This document shows, piece by piece, positions 52,445 through 61,307 of a stretch of 64,000 nucleotides of DNA. How positions within the stretch are numbered: position 1 is the first letter of the stretch; every line of letters begins with the position of its first letter. Below the pieces are notes generated by a model that saw only the letters and a list, made by a program, of their open reading frames with translations, was not told the DNA's origin and searched no databases. The stretch is from Nisaea sp. Lineage in GTDB: Bacteria > Pseudomonadota > Alphaproteobacteria > Thalassobaculales > Thalassobaculaceae. Where the stretch lies: NCBI RefSeq assembly GCF_034670185.1, contig NZ_JAXMNY010000003.1:124001-188000 (forward strand). The letters are read 5' to 3'. The position numbers and the translations under genes are program-made.

Positions 52445-52781
52445 GATGTAGGACCCTTTTGAGGGGTGGCGTCGTGACAGATTTTTCGCAAGGCCTTTGG
52501 ACGGGAGCGTTCCCGATCCGTATGCCGTCTCGGCCGGCCAGGCCGAAACGGCTAACTAGTCACGATTGTCTGGGTCGGATACCACATGGGTCCGTAAAAT
52601 TCACCGTTGCGCATGAGTGGCTATGTAGCGCCGGAATGGCTCTACCGCAAGGAAAGACTGGAATGCTGTATTGCTAGGGATGGCAATGGTGTGAGGGTGC
52701 ACCATGCCGGTGTGGCGTACATTGTGCCAATGTGGAGGCGAAACAATGGCGCCACGAATTTTTACATGATACGCGAACAGC
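52445..52781. other. Intergenic region with thrS leader hairpin
   Basis: This 337-base gap lies between thrS and a divergent FkbM gene. GCCGTCTCGGCC at 52524-52535 pairs with GGCCGAAACGGC at 52541-52552, a 12-bp stem with one mismatch and loop GGCCA, about 80 bases ahead of thrS. It has no T tract, so it may be a leader structure rather than a terminator. I see no gene. Confidence 0.5.
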
Positions 52782-53654
52782 ATGAACTGTCCGAACTCCA
52801 TTTTCGTCAATTGCCTAAGCACAAAATTTCGGTACGGGAAAATCACATTCCCGGCGGCGGATCGCTATTTGTGCCAGACGCTGGCCGAGTGCGGTGATTA
52901 TTGCCGTGGCGAAGTCATTGTCTATGAACGACTGCTCTCTAAGGGTGATTTGGTCGTTGATGTAGGCGCCAATATCGGCGCGATGGCGCTGGCTTTCGCG
53001 AATGCGGTGGGGCCGGCCGGAAGCGTGCGCTCATTTGAAGCCAGTCCCTTTGCCTTCGATCTACTGAGACACAATCTGGACCAGAACGGTGTCTGCAACG
53101 CGGCAGCAACCAGGGCAATCGTTTCCAGTACGTCAGGAACCGCGCGCTTTGTGGATCCCGATGTAGAAAAGATTGATAGCCTCGACTTCGGGTCCATGTC
53201 TCTTTCAGTTAATTCAGAACGGGTGCCTGGACGTTTTGTTGAAACGCAGCAGGTCACGCTCGATGGTCTAGCGCTCGATCAGTGCAATCTCATCAAGATC
53301 GATGTCGAAGGACATGAAGCTGCGGTCGTGGCGGGTGCATTGGATACGATTTCCAAATTCACGCCATTTCTGAGCATTGAAACCGGCCTAGAAGACGATG
53401 ATCTGTCCTGGATCTATCCACTGCGTGAATTGGGGTATCGGATTTTTATTTTGGCTTACAAAGTCGCGGCATGGCCGAACTTCAAAGGTCGGAACATTTC
53501 GGATTTGACGACAGAAGTTTCGGTGAACGCTGTCTGTATTCCGCCGACTGAGAGCCACTTCGATCATCTCGGCGACATTCCGCGGCGTGAGGTGCAGACG
53601 CTAGATCATCTTGTCGCGGAATGCCGCCGGTACCGGAAGAGGGCGCGGTACTAG
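52782..53654 (+). CDS. FkbM family methyltransferase
   Basis: The 290-residue product has the SAM-binding motif GDLVVDVGANIGAMALAFANAVGPAGSVRSFEASPFAFDLLRHNL at about residues 54-98. The FkbM hallmark NLIKIDVEGHEAAVVAGALDTI follows at about 165-187. Such enzymes O-methylate sugars or other small hydroxylated molecules. The next genes are two glycosyltransferases on the other strand, so a surface-glycan substrate is plausible. The ATG at 52782 has no clear ribosome site. The N-terminal part (to about 35) is less conserved, and a different start cannot be excluded. Base use is more AT-rich than average. Confidence 0.85.
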   Translation: MNCPNSIFVNCLSTKFRYGKITFPAADRYLCQTLAECGDYCRGEVIVYERLLSKGDLVVDVGANIGAMALAFANAVGPAGSVRSFEASPFAFDLLRHNLDQNGVCNAAATRAIVSSTSGTARFVDPDVEKIDSLDFGSMSLSVNSERVPGRFVETQQVTLDGLALDQCNLIKIDVEGHEAAVVAGALDTISKFTPFLSIETGLEDDDLSWIYPLRELGYRIFILAYKVAAWPNFKGRNISDLTTEVSVNAVCIPPTESHFDHLGDIPRREVQTLDHLVAECRRYRKRARY

Positions 53655-53667
53655 AATTATGCCGGGG

Positions 53668-54627
53668 TCACCGTCGAAGTGTATCCCAGACGAAATCAGC
53701 TGACAGTTTCGCGAGAGTCTCTTCTACCAGAAGGATGACATTCTCTCCGCGTGGTGCCGCTTTCTCCGGGAAGCTTTTTGTCGAAAAAATCGCGATGGTT
53801 TGGCAGCCGGACAGGGCGGCCATATGCATCGGTCCGGTGTCATTGCCGATAGCAAAATCGGCTGAGCGGGCCAGTGCGGGGATGTCATAAAGCGTGGTTT
53901 TGCCGGACAGATCGCGCGCTTTGGGACAGATGTCCTTGATGGTCTGGATGGCGTCCTGATCTTCCATGCCGCCGAGTAGCACAGGCGTGGTGCCCGTCTC
54001 ATACAGGCGCCGTGCGATCTCTCCGTAAGAAGGCGCCGGCCAGCGCTTTATCGCCATTTTCAGGGACGATCCCGGGATCAGCAATGCGAAGGGGGCGGGC
54101 AGATCGAACCGCCCGATGTCACTGTCCATGAAGGAGAGATCCGACGGTCGGACATCCTTGATCCCGGCTATTTCGAGCTGGGTCCGTTGCCGGTCCTGGG
54201 TGTGGGTCAGGGTCGGGCGTGTGTAGTGGTGATAGTGGCTGCACCCGGGGACGATGCCGGACCATTCGGGTTTTGGGCCTGGCCAGAACAGCCGGTAATA
54301 AAAACCGGTTCGATCCGATGTCTGCAGGTCATAGACCCGCTCGAATGCCGTGCCGGTCAGTCTGGCGCGCAGGGCAAGGATTCCCGGAATATTAAACAGT
54401 TTGGGTTCGCTGTCGCTCCAGACCTTGTCGAACAATCCACTGCGTTCGCCGAGCTCGGCATAGGCGGGGCGCGTCAGCAGGATGATCTCCGCCTCCGGGT
54501 GATGACGGCGGATCGCCTGCATCGGGCCGAGCGCGTAGATGAAATCGCCAAGCGCACCGAGCTTGATGACCAGAATGCGCGGGTGGCTTCGGCCAGGCCC
54601 GGATGGATTTGTCGACTTATCCGGCAT
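53668..54627 (-). CDS. Glycosyltransferase family 9 (heptosyltransferase-like)
   Basis: The 319-residue product has the GT9 opening RILVIKLGALGDFIYALGPMQAIRRHHPEAEIILLT. The C-terminal donor-binding region is FALLIPGSSLKMAIKRWPAPSYGEIARRL, and then SADFAIGNDTGPMHMAALSGCQTIAIFS. GT9 enzymes add heptose to lipopolysaccharide inner core. I chose ATG 54627 (MPDKSTNPSG); it overlaps the end of the upstream GT4 gene by 11 bases, which suggests coupling. A longer in-frame start would lie inside that gene. Confidence 0.9.
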   Translation of the reverse strand: MPDKSTNPSGPGRSHPRILVIKLGALGDFIYALGPMQAIRRHHPEAEIILLTRPAYAELGERSGLFDKVWSDSEPKLFNIPGILALRARLTGTAFERVYDLQTSDRTGFYYRLFWPGPKPEWSGIVPGCSHYHHYTRPTLTHTQDRQRTQLEIAGIKDVRPSDLSFMDSDIGRFDLPAPFALLIPGSSLKMAIKRWPAPSYGEIARRLYETGTTPVLLGGMEDQDAIQTIKDICPKARDLSGKTTLYDIPALARSADFAIGNDTGPMHMAALSGCQTIAIFSTKSFPEKAAPRGENVILLVEETLAKLSADFVWDTLRR

Positions 54628-55786
54628 TTGGCGAGAGCGGCAGAACTTCTTCATAGACGGAGAGGGTCCGGGCGCACATGTCGCTGGTCGTATAATTCTC
54701 GCGGACATGCGCAACGGCAGCCTCGGTGACCACCGCGCGCTGTTCGGCCGTCAGGGCCAGCGCGGTGCGAATACCTTCGGCGAGTGCCTCCGCATCGTTC
54801 GGTTTGACCAGGAAGCCGGTTTTTCCCGGAATCACGGATTCCCGGGCGCCGCCGTGATCTGTCGCGACAATCGGCCGGCCCATCGCTTGTGCCTCGATCA
54901 TCACCCGGCCGAATGGCTCGGGGTCGATGGAGGCGGAGACCACGACATCCGCAATCTGGTAGACGCACGGCATATCCACCACGGAACCGGTGAACATCAC
55001 CGACGCGCTGAGTCCGGCCTTGGCGATTTTTTCTTCAAGCTCCGCCTTGTAGCTTTCCTTGCCCTCATACGACCCGGCCATGATGCAACGGACCGGCTGA
55101 TCGCCCAGCTTGGTCAGGGCATCGATCAGGACGTCGTGCCCCTTCCAGCGGGTGATCCGCCCCGGCATGACAATAACCGGCACGCCGTCCGGCAGACGCC
55201 ATTCGCGGCTGAGCTTGATCATCCGCTCGGCGGAAACAGCATCCGGATTGAACAGGCTTATATTCACGCCACGGGGAATGATCCGCAGTTTGTCGCTGCC
55301 TGTACCGAAGCGCGTCTCGATCTCATGGGCGACAAAGTGCGAGATGGCAATTACCCGGTCTCCCCGCACCATCACTGAGTTATAGAGCTTTTTCAGCGGG
55401 TTGGTGTCCGGAAAGCGGCCATGAAAGGTAGTGACGAACGGCACCTTGTTCTTGCGCGCCGCGCGCCAGGCGATCCAGGCTGGCATGCGCGAGCGGGCAT
55501 GGACGATGTCTACATTTTCCTGATGGATGACGTCGACCAGCCAATCGAAATTCTGCCGCCAGCTCAGCGGATTCTTCGAGCCGAGAGGGTGCTGGATGTG
55601 ACGCGCGCCGACTCGGGTCAGGTCATGCACCATTGGTCCGCCGGCGGAAATCACCAGGGCGTCCCAGCCCGCTTCGACAAGCGCGCGGGCAACGTCGATC
55701 GTACCCCGTTCCACACCGCCAGAGACCAGGGCGGGAAGAATCTGGAGAACGACCGGCTTCTTGTCTTCTGGCGGTCGGCGGAACAT
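54617..55786 (-). CDS. Glycosyltransferase family 4
   Basis: This is a GT-B glycosyltransferase of about 389 residues. The acceptor half has VLQILPALVSGGVERGTIDVARALVEAGWDALVISAGGPM and VDIVHARSRMPAWIAWRAARKNKVPFVTTFHGRF. The donor half has VIVMPGRITRWKGHDVLIDALTKL and the EX7E motif in SASIDPEPFGRVMIEAQAMGRPIVATDHGG. I chose the ATG at 55786, which has GCGGTGAT upstream; ATGs at 55834 and 55867 extend the frame and have no better site. It is co-directional with the GT9 gene and probably acts on lipopolysaccharide or another surface glycan. Confidence 0.88.
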   Translation of the reverse strand: MFRRPPEDKKPVVLQILPALVSGGVERGTIDVARALVEAGWDALVISAGGPMVHDLTRVGARHIQHPLGSKNPLSWRQNFDWLVDVIHQENVDIVHARSRMPAWIAWRAARKNKVPFVTTFHGRFPDTNPLKKLYNSVMVRGDRVIAISHFVAHEIETRFGTGSDKLRIIPRGVNISLFNPDAVSAERMIKLSREWRLPDGVPVIVMPGRITRWKGHDVLIDALTKLGDQPVRCIMAGSYEGKESYKAELEEKIAKAGLSASVMFTGSVVDMPCVYQIADVVVSASIDPEPFGRVMIEAQAMGRPIVATDHGGARESVIPGKTGFLVKPNDAEALAEGIRTALALTAEQRAVVTEAAVAHVRENYTTSDMCARTLSVYEEVLPLSPNAG

Positions 55787-55882
55787 ATCGTAATCACCGC
55801 TCGATTGGCGGAGGTTCGGTATGTTAGGCCTCATGGAGGGGCCGTCGTTCACCGGCGTTCCAAGCATGTTGTTTTCATTGTC

Positions 55883-56680
55883 ATGAAGTTTACCACAATG
55901 ACCGAGCAAGCCCAGCAGTCGCCGGACCCCACGCCCCTCTACATTGAAAAGCCGGATGGCGCACGCCTCGCTTATCACAAACTGGACGGGCGCGGACCCA
56001 CAATTGTCTTCCTTGGCGGCTTCATGTCCGACATGACGGGCACAAAGGCCTTGACGCTTGAGGCTCTGGCGCGTGAACGGGGACAGTCATTTCTTCGGCT
56101 GGATTATCAGGGACATGGCCAGTCCTCGGGAAAGTTCGAGGATGGCTCTATCGGGATCTGGCTTTCCGACGCGCTCACTCTGATCGACCGGGTCACGGAC
56201 GGCCCGCTGGTTCTCGTCGGCTCCTCCATGGGCGGGTGGATCATGCTGCAGGCAGCCCTGCAACGGCCGGAGCGGCTTGCAGGACTGGTCGGCATTGCCG
56301 CCGCGCCGGACTTCACCGAGGATCTGATGTGGGCGACATTCTCCGACGAGATCAAGGAGACGCTGCTGCGCGATGGTGTTTATTATGAGCCCTCCGAATA
56401 CAGCGACGAGCCCTACACCATCACCATGAAGCTGATCGAGGATGGCCGCGAGCATCTGGTCATGCGGGAGAAGATGCCGATCAGCGTGCCGGTGCGGTTG
56501 CTGCATGGCATGCGCGACGAATCGGTGCCCTATGAGCTTTCCCTGCGCATTGCGGAGAATGTCGAGAGCGAGGACGTTCAGGTCCGTTTCATGAAGGACG
56601 GCGATCATCGGCTCTCGACTGATCGGGATCTCGAAATCTTGTCCCAGACAGTGGCCGCGCTGTGCGACGCGGCCGGCTGA
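55883..56680 (+). CDS. Alpha/beta hydrolase, ABHD10-like esterase
   Basis: The product is about 265 residues. The opening ARLAYHKLDGRGPTIVFLGGFMSDMTGTKALTLE resembles the ABHD10 group of serine esterases/thioesterases. The nucleophile is in VLVGSSMGGWIM, the acid in HGMRDESVPYEL and the His in KDGDHRLSTDRDLE. It should hydrolyse an ester or thioester; mammalian ABHD10 removes acyl or glucuronyl groups. The start is uncertain between ATG 55883 and 55898, and neither has a ribosome site. A longer upstream frame lies across the GT4 gene and is rejected. It overlaps the next TPR gene by 19 bases. Confidence 0.82.
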   Translation: MKFTTMTEQAQQSPDPTPLYIEKPDGARLAYHKLDGRGPTIVFLGGFMSDMTGTKALTLEALARERGQSFLRLDYQGHGQSSGKFEDGSIGIWLSDALTLIDRVTDGPLVLVGSSMGGWIMLQAALQRPERLAGLVGIAAAPDFTEDLMWATFSDEIKETLLRDGVYYEPSEYSDEPYTITMKLIEDGREHLVMREKMPISVPVRLLHGMRDESVPYELSLRIAENVESEDVQVRFMKDGDHRLSTDRDLEILSQTVAALCDAAG

Positions 56681-57432
56681 GCCTCGCGGGCATATCGCTC
56701 GCCGGAATCGCATTCCTCGTCACGATCCTTCCGGCCACAGCCGCCGAAATCGATCATCAGCAGGAATATGAAGCCTGCATGGCGCTCACCCGCGAGCGAC
56801 CGGAGGAGGCCTATAGCAGCGGTCTCGCCTGGTACAAGCAGGGTGGCGGTATTCCGGCGCGGCACTGTCTTGCGGTGGCTTTGTTGCAGTTGCATCAATA
56901 TGACGAGGCCGCGGCACGGCTGGAGCGTCTGGCGACCGATCTCGGAACGGCGCGTACGGCCCTTCTGGGCGGCATTCTGATGCAGGCGGGGCAGGCCTGG
57001 TATCTCGCCGGACGGCCCGACAAGGCGTTCAATCTGCAAAGCAAGCTGCTGGACCTGGCGCCGGGCGACCCGGAGCTCTGGGTCGACCGTGCCGTCACGC
57101 TGATGGAGCTGGAAAAGTACGATGCAGCTCTCGCCGATCTGGACGAGGCGATCGGGCGTAACCCGGATCTGGCCGAAGCTCATATCTACCGGGCGGTGAC
57201 CCTGCGCCAGCTCGACCGTCTGGAAGATGCGGCAAGAGAAGTCGACATCGTTCTGGAGCTTGCGCCGTTCAATCCGGATGCGCTGCTTGAACGGGGAATC
57301 CTCCGCCAGTATCAGGGCGATCTGGACGGTGCGCGCGGTGACTGGCTGCAGGTCATCAGGCTTGCACCCGACTCGCGTGCCGCAGCTGCCGCACGCGGGC
57401 GTATCGAGGAAATGGACGTAGTCGTCCGCTAA
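56662..57432 (+). CDS. Exported TPR-repeat protein
   Basis: The 256-residue product starts at GTG 56662, inside the end of the hydrolase gene. An N-terminal signal peptide (RRGRLSLAGISLAGIAFLVTILPATAA) is followed by tetratricopeptide-like units, clearest between residues 105 and 245 (AGQAWYLAGRPDKAFNLQSKLLDLAPGDPELW, LMELEKYDAALADLDEAIGRNPDLAEAHIYRAVTLRQL). It is probably periplasmic and mediates protein contacts. The 19-base overlap suggests that it is made together with the esterase. No partner can be named. Confidence 0.82.
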   Translation: MRRGRLSLAGISLAGIAFLVTILPATAAEIDHQQEYEACMALTRERPEEAYSSGLAWYKQGGGIPARHCLAVALLQLHQYDEAAARLERLATDLGTARTALLGGILMQAGQAWYLAGRPDKAFNLQSKLLDLAPGDPELWVDRAVTLMELEKYDAALADLDEAIGRNPDLAEAHIYRAVTLRQLDRLEDAAREVDIVLELAPFNPDALLERGILRQYQGDLDGARGDWLQVIRLAPDSRAAAAARGRIEEMDVVVR

Positions 57433-57446
57433 CCGGTTTTCGCGCT

Positions 57447-58115
57447 TCAGAAATCCAGGTTGGCGTAGTGCGCCGGTGGGCGGACGCCGGGGATGTGGTC
57501 TGACAGCAATGGCCGGAAGCTCGGGCGGGACTTGACCCGGGCGTACCATTCCTTGGCCTCCGGATACTTCTCCCACGGTACGTCGCCTATATAATCGACG
57601 GTGGATATATGGGATGCGGCGGCGATGTCGGCGAGGCTGAAATGGTCTCCACCGAGCCAGTTCCGGCGCTCCGCCAGAAAGCCGATATAGGCGAGATGGG
57701 TGGCGATGTTCGTATGCCCCGCACGGATCGCCGCGCTTGAAGGCTCGCCGGTGCCGAGGAAGCGTTTCATCAGCTTCTCTCCGACCAGCATCTCGGTCAC
57801 TTCCGCGTTGAACTTGCGGTCGAACCAGGCCACCAGCCGACGGATTTCGGCGCGTGCGGCGGCGTCGCCCGGGAGCAGCGGGACTTCGGGACGGGTTTCT
57901 TCGAGATATTCGGATATGGCGCCGGAGTTGGCGACCGTGGTGCCGTCATCGTCGACGAAGACCGGCACCGTGCCGTCGGGGTTCTTGGCGAGGAATTCCG
58001 GGCGCCGGTCCCAGATCTGTTCGACCTTGGTTTCGGTCTCGATTTTCTTCTCGCCGAGAGACACGCGGATCTTCCGGCAGAAAGGCGAAATCCAAAGGTG
58101 ATAGAGGGTCGGCAT
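57447..58115 (-). CDS. Glutathione S-transferase family protein
   Basis: The 222-residue protein has an N-terminal thioredoxin-like domain (LYHLWISPFCRKIRVSLGEKKIE, then NPDGTVPVFVDDDGTTVANSGAISEYLEE with the conserved cis-Pro and Ser). The C-terminal helical domain has LGGDHFSLADIAAASHISTVDYIG. A Cys in SPFCRK sits where beta- and omega-class enzymes have one. It probably conjugates or reduces with glutathione; the substrate is unknown. Convergent with the TPR gene. Confidence 0.9.
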   Translation of the reverse strand: MPTLYHLWISPFCRKIRVSLGEKKIETETKVEQIWDRRPEFLAKNPDGTVPVFVDDDGTTVANSGAISEYLEETRPEVPLLPGDAAARAEIRRLVAWFDRKFNAEVTEMLVGEKLMKRFLGTGEPSSAAIRAGHTNIATHLAYIGFLAERRNWLGGDHFSLADIAAASHISTVDYIGDVPWEKYPEAKEWYARVKSRPSFRPLLSDHIPGVRPPAHYANLDF

Positions 58116-58159
58116 TCAATTCACCGTTAGGTCTGGGGGATGCCCTGTGGTTGGCGGCG

Positions 58160-58918
58160 CTAAACTACCAGAACCTTGCCGATGCCGACAATCGCCAGCG
58201 CGCCGAGCAGGATAATCGCTGCCAGTTTGACGGTTTCAGGCCGGGCAAGGCCATACAGCCGGTGTCCTATTGTCGTGCCGATGGCCATGAGTGGGAACAG
58301 GAGTGCACACCTCAGGAGCATGTCGATGCTCATCAGATCCTTATAGGCGGCGAGGCCAAGAGCGAAAATATCGACAAATATAAAAAAGGCGATGGCGGTC
58401 GCGCGGGTGGTCGAGACAGGTAGTGGAGACGACAGATAAAGCAGTATCACCGGAGGGCCGGGGACGCCGGACGCTCCAGACATCAGGCCCGCAACGACCC
58501 CCGTTCCTGCCAGCATGCCATTGCCGGGCACCGACGCGAGCTTGAAACCCTTGGCGATCAGCAGGACTGAGACCAGGATTCCGAAATAGATCGCGATTTT
58601 CATCGGCTCCGGCGCCACCAGGAGCAGGCAGGCGAAACCCGCTGGCACGCCAATGGCAGAACCGATGAGAAGTTGCCGGATGCCGGTCCAATGCACTTGT
58701 CGAAAGGTGCGTGGCAACAGGGTAAAGCCTGCGAGCAGATCGAGGATCAGAGTCAGGGGGACCACGGCAATCGGATCGGCTACCAGCAGCAATGCACTGA
58801 TCAGGATCAGTGCGAAACCAAACCCCGTGAAGCCCCGGATGACCCCACCGATCAACGTGGCTGTGACGGCGACGGCCCAGATATGCAGGTCCCACCCGAT
58901 ATACGCGCTCTCGAACAT
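58160..58918 (-). CDS. TauE/SafE family membrane transporter
   Basis: This 252-residue membrane protein has about eight hydrophobic segments. The family pattern appears as ATLIGGVIRGFTGFGFALILISALLLVADPIAVVPLTLILDLLAG in the first half and GVVAGLMSGASGVPGPPVILLYLSSPLPVSTTRATAIAFF in the second. Members export sulfite, sulfoacetate or related anions. It lies between a GST and a GNAT gene on the same strand, with short gaps. The substrate is not predictable. Confidence 0.9.
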   Translation of the reverse strand: MFESAYIGWDLHIWAVAVTATLIGGVIRGFTGFGFALILISALLLVADPIAVVPLTLILDLLAGFTLLPRTFRQVHWTGIRQLLIGSAIGVPAGFACLLLVAPEPMKIAIYFGILVSVLLIAKGFKLASVPGNGMLAGTGVVAGLMSGASGVPGPPVILLYLSSPLPVSTTRATAIAFFIFVDIFALGLAAYKDLMSIDMLLRCALLFPLMAIGTTIGHRLYGLARPETVKLAAIILLGALAIVGIGKVLVV

Positions 58919-58950
58919 AGCGTGGCGGAACCTTTGTCAGCGTCAGAAGC

Positions 58951-59517
58951 TCAGGCGGCGCGGAATGCGTCCTTGGCACCTTCTACGCCACTTGCCTTGC
59001 CGCTCCAAGGCAGCACTTTGCGGACCATTGGTTCCTCCGCGAGGCCTTGCAGCAGGTCCGGTGCGGCGCGCACCTGGAAGCGCGGCTGGTCGACCGGTCC
59101 CGGCAGCTCGAACCCGTAAGGCTCGGCCAGCACAAAACCGTAGGGGCTGTAGTAGGAGGCCTCTCCGACCACGAGGCAAAGACCCCAGCCTTCTTGATCG
59201 GCTTCTTCAAGCGCCCGGGCGACGAGCGTCCGACCGAGCCCCTTGCCCTGCAGAGAGGGATCGACCACCAGCGGGCCAAGCACCAGCGCCGGCAGGATTT
59301 CGTCGCCGTCGCTCTTCACATCGCAGCGCCAGAACCTGATCGAGGCGCCGAGTTTGGCGTCGAACCCGGTACGGGCGACGAGGCTGAGAGACGGCACGGA
59401 CGGGCCTTGCCGCAGCGTGTAGACGGTCTTGGAAAGACGGCCCCCGCCGAAACCGATATCCAGCAGGGACTCAATGGCAGCCGCATCGGCGGCAGTTTCT
59501 TTTTCGATGACGATCAT
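58951..59517 (-). CDS. GNAT family N-acetyltransferase, YhbS-like
   Basis: This 188-residue protein has a GNAT fold. The acetyl-CoA-binding loop is LGPLVVDPSLQGKGLGRTLVARALEEADQEGWGLCLVVGEASYYSPYGF, at about residues 80-130. The SYYSPYGF end is typical of YhbS/COG3153 proteins. The acceptor is unknown. The start is ATG at 59517. A 250-base gap upstream holds only the terminator of the next gene and no other feature. Confidence 0.88.
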   Translation of the reverse strand: MIVIEKETAADAAAIESLLDIGFGGGRLSKTVYTLRQGPSVPSLSLVARTGFDAKLGASIRFWRCDVKSDGDEILPALVLGPLVVDPSLQGKGLGRTLVARALEEADQEGWGLCLVVGEASYYSPYGFVLAEPYGFELPGPVDQPRFQVRAAPDLLQGLAEEPMVRKVLPWSGKASGVEGAKDAFRAA

Positions 59518-59713
59518 TGTCGGGACTTCCGGCCTTGGGATGGCCGTCCCGAAGAGGGAAGCGGCCTAGAGCGTGATGACGGACAGCGCACTACGCGCGG
59601 CGATACGTCGTCGTCGCGGGTTTGCTCGTCGCTCTGTGGTGGCCGTGATGTTCATGGCATCCAATTTCCCAAACTCATTGCCAAATACTGCATAAGGCCG
59701 TGACCTGCCAATA

Positions 59714-59750
59714 AAAAAGCGCTGTGGATGAATTATTCACAGCGCTTTTT
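59714..59750 (-). terminator. Terminator after the M20 dipeptidase gene
   Basis: AAAAAGCGCTGTG at 59714-59726 pairs perfectly with CACAGCGCTTTTT at 59738-59750 around an 11-base loop. It lies 18 bases past the stop of the minus-strand gene, with a T tract in that direction. It can work on both strands. Confidence 0.9.
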
Positions 59751-59768
59751 CGATCGATGGTGCGCCGG

Positions 59769-61166
59769 TTATCCGGCGAGTTCCGCCAGCCGGGCCATGA
59801 TGGCGGCGTTGGAGCGGATGCCCCGGTGGAAGCAGACCATCTCGAACTTCTCGTTCGGGCTATGCACGCGGTCATCCTCCAGCCCGAAGCCGACGAGCAG
59901 GCTGTCCATGCCGAGCAGGTTGCGGATAGATCCGGCGGCTGGAATGGAGCCGCCACAGCCGATCAGAACGGGCTCCGTTTCGTACTCGTCCCGCAAACCG
60001 GCGACCGCCGCTTTCAGATAATCGGACTCCGTCGGTACCCGCAGCGCCGGGAAGCCGCCCTCGTGGACGATTTCCAGGCTGTAGCCCTTCGGCAACCGTT
60101 CGGTGACGAAGGCTTTCAGCCCGGCGATGATCTTGTCCGGGTCCTGGTCCGGTACCAGCCGGCAGGTGATCTTGGCGGATGCCTCGGAGGCGATAACGGT
60201 CTTGCCGCCCGGATCCTGATAGCCGCCGGTGATGCCGTTGACGTCCAGCGTCGGCCGGGCCCAGATCCGCTCCAGCGCGGAGAAGCCCTGCTCGCCGCCC
60301 GGTACTTCCAGCCCGACTTCCCTGAGAAAGGCCTCTTCGTCGAAACCGAGGCCGGCCCATTGTTTCAGCTCATTGTCGCCGACCGGCAGGACATCGTCAT
60401 AGAAGTCCTCGATCCGGATGCGCCCGGTCTCGTCATGGAAGTCGCCGAGGATCTTGGAGAGCAGGTTGATCGGGTTGATGACGCCGCCGCCATACATGCC
60501 GGAATGCAGATCCCGGCTCGGGCCCTTGATGCTGACCTCAACGGAGACGATGCCGCGTAGCATGTAGGTGATGGCCGGCTTGTCGACCGCCCACATGCCG
60601 GTATCGCAGACGACGCAGGCATCGGCGCTCAGCTCGTCCTTGTTGGCGGCAAGGAAAGGCTCAAGGCTTTCGGAGCCGCTTTCCTCTTCGCCTTCCAGCA
60701 GCACTGTCACGTTGATCGGCAGGGAGCCGTGCACGTCCATCCAGGCGCGGAAGGCCTCGATGAAGGTCATCACCTGACCTTTGTCATCGACGGCACCTCG
60801 GGCGACGATGCGCTTGCCGCGCTCTGCCTCGACGATCACCGGCTCGAACGGATCGGAATCCCAGAGCTCATAAGGATCGGCCGGCTGCACGTCGTAATGG
60901 CCGTAATAAAGGATGTGCGGCGCGCCTTCGGGGCCCTTCATGTGGCCGACCACCATCGGGTGCTTCAAGGCCGGGCGCACGGCTGCGTCGAAGCCGATCT
61001 CGACTAACTGGCGTGCCATCCATTCGGCGGCGCGCAGCACATCGGGATCGAATTTCGGATCTGTGCTGATGCTGGGAATACGCAGCACGTCGACAAGCCG
61101 TTCGACTGACTGGTCCAGGCCCGCATCAATGCGGTCGAGAACGGGGGTGAGAAGGTCCTTGGTCAT
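59769..61166 (-). CDS. M20 family dipeptidase / deacylase
   Basis: This 465-residue metallopeptidase has the dizinc set: HYDVQPADPYELWDSDPF with its His and Asp, GAVDDKGQVM with the bridging Asp, the catalytic Glu pair in LLEGEEESGSESL, the Asp in VVCDTGMW, and the final His in DRVHSPNEKFEM. A lid domain is inserted after residue 200 (YMLRGIVSVEVSIKGPSRDLHSGMYGG). The type matches cytosolic dipeptidases of the carnosinase/PepV-like group. I chose ATG 61166. A candidate intrinsic terminator follows. Confidence 0.9.
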   Translation of the reverse strand: MTKDLLTPVLDRIDAGLDQSVERLVDVLRIPSISTDPKFDPDVLRAAEWMARQLVEIGFDAAVRPALKHPMVVGHMKGPEGAPHILYYGHYDVQPADPYELWDSDPFEPVIVEAERGKRIVARGAVDDKGQVMTFIEAFRAWMDVHGSLPINVTVLLEGEEESGSESLEPFLAANKDELSADACVVCDTGMWAVDKPAITYMLRGIVSVEVSIKGPSRDLHSGMYGGGVINPINLLSKILGDFHDETGRIRIEDFYDDVLPVGDNELKQWAGLGFDEEAFLREVGLEVPGGEQGFSALERIWARPTLDVNGITGGYQDPGGKTVIASEASAKITCRLVPDQDPDKIIAGLKAFVTERLPKGYSLEIVHEGGFPALRVPTESDYLKAAVAGLRDEYETEPVLIGCGGSIPAAGSIRNLLGMDSLLVGFGLEDDRVHSPNEKFEMVCFHRGIRSNAAIMARLAELAG

Positions 61167-61307
61167 GGGGCACCGTGTTCGAATTAGGGGCAAACCGCGC
61201 AGGCTGTTTTTCCGAGAGTGGAAAGCGCGAGGATTGATTGTCTCTAGTCTGGCTGGGTATCGTCCCCGGAACAAGGGCTTGAGCCCGAGACATCTGGAGG
61301 AAGTGCC

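Noticed and set aside
55421..55882. N-terminal extension of the hydrolase frame over the GT4 gene
   Set aside because: It overlaps the glycosyltransferase antisense and lacks likeness to hydrolases; the fold starts near 55920.
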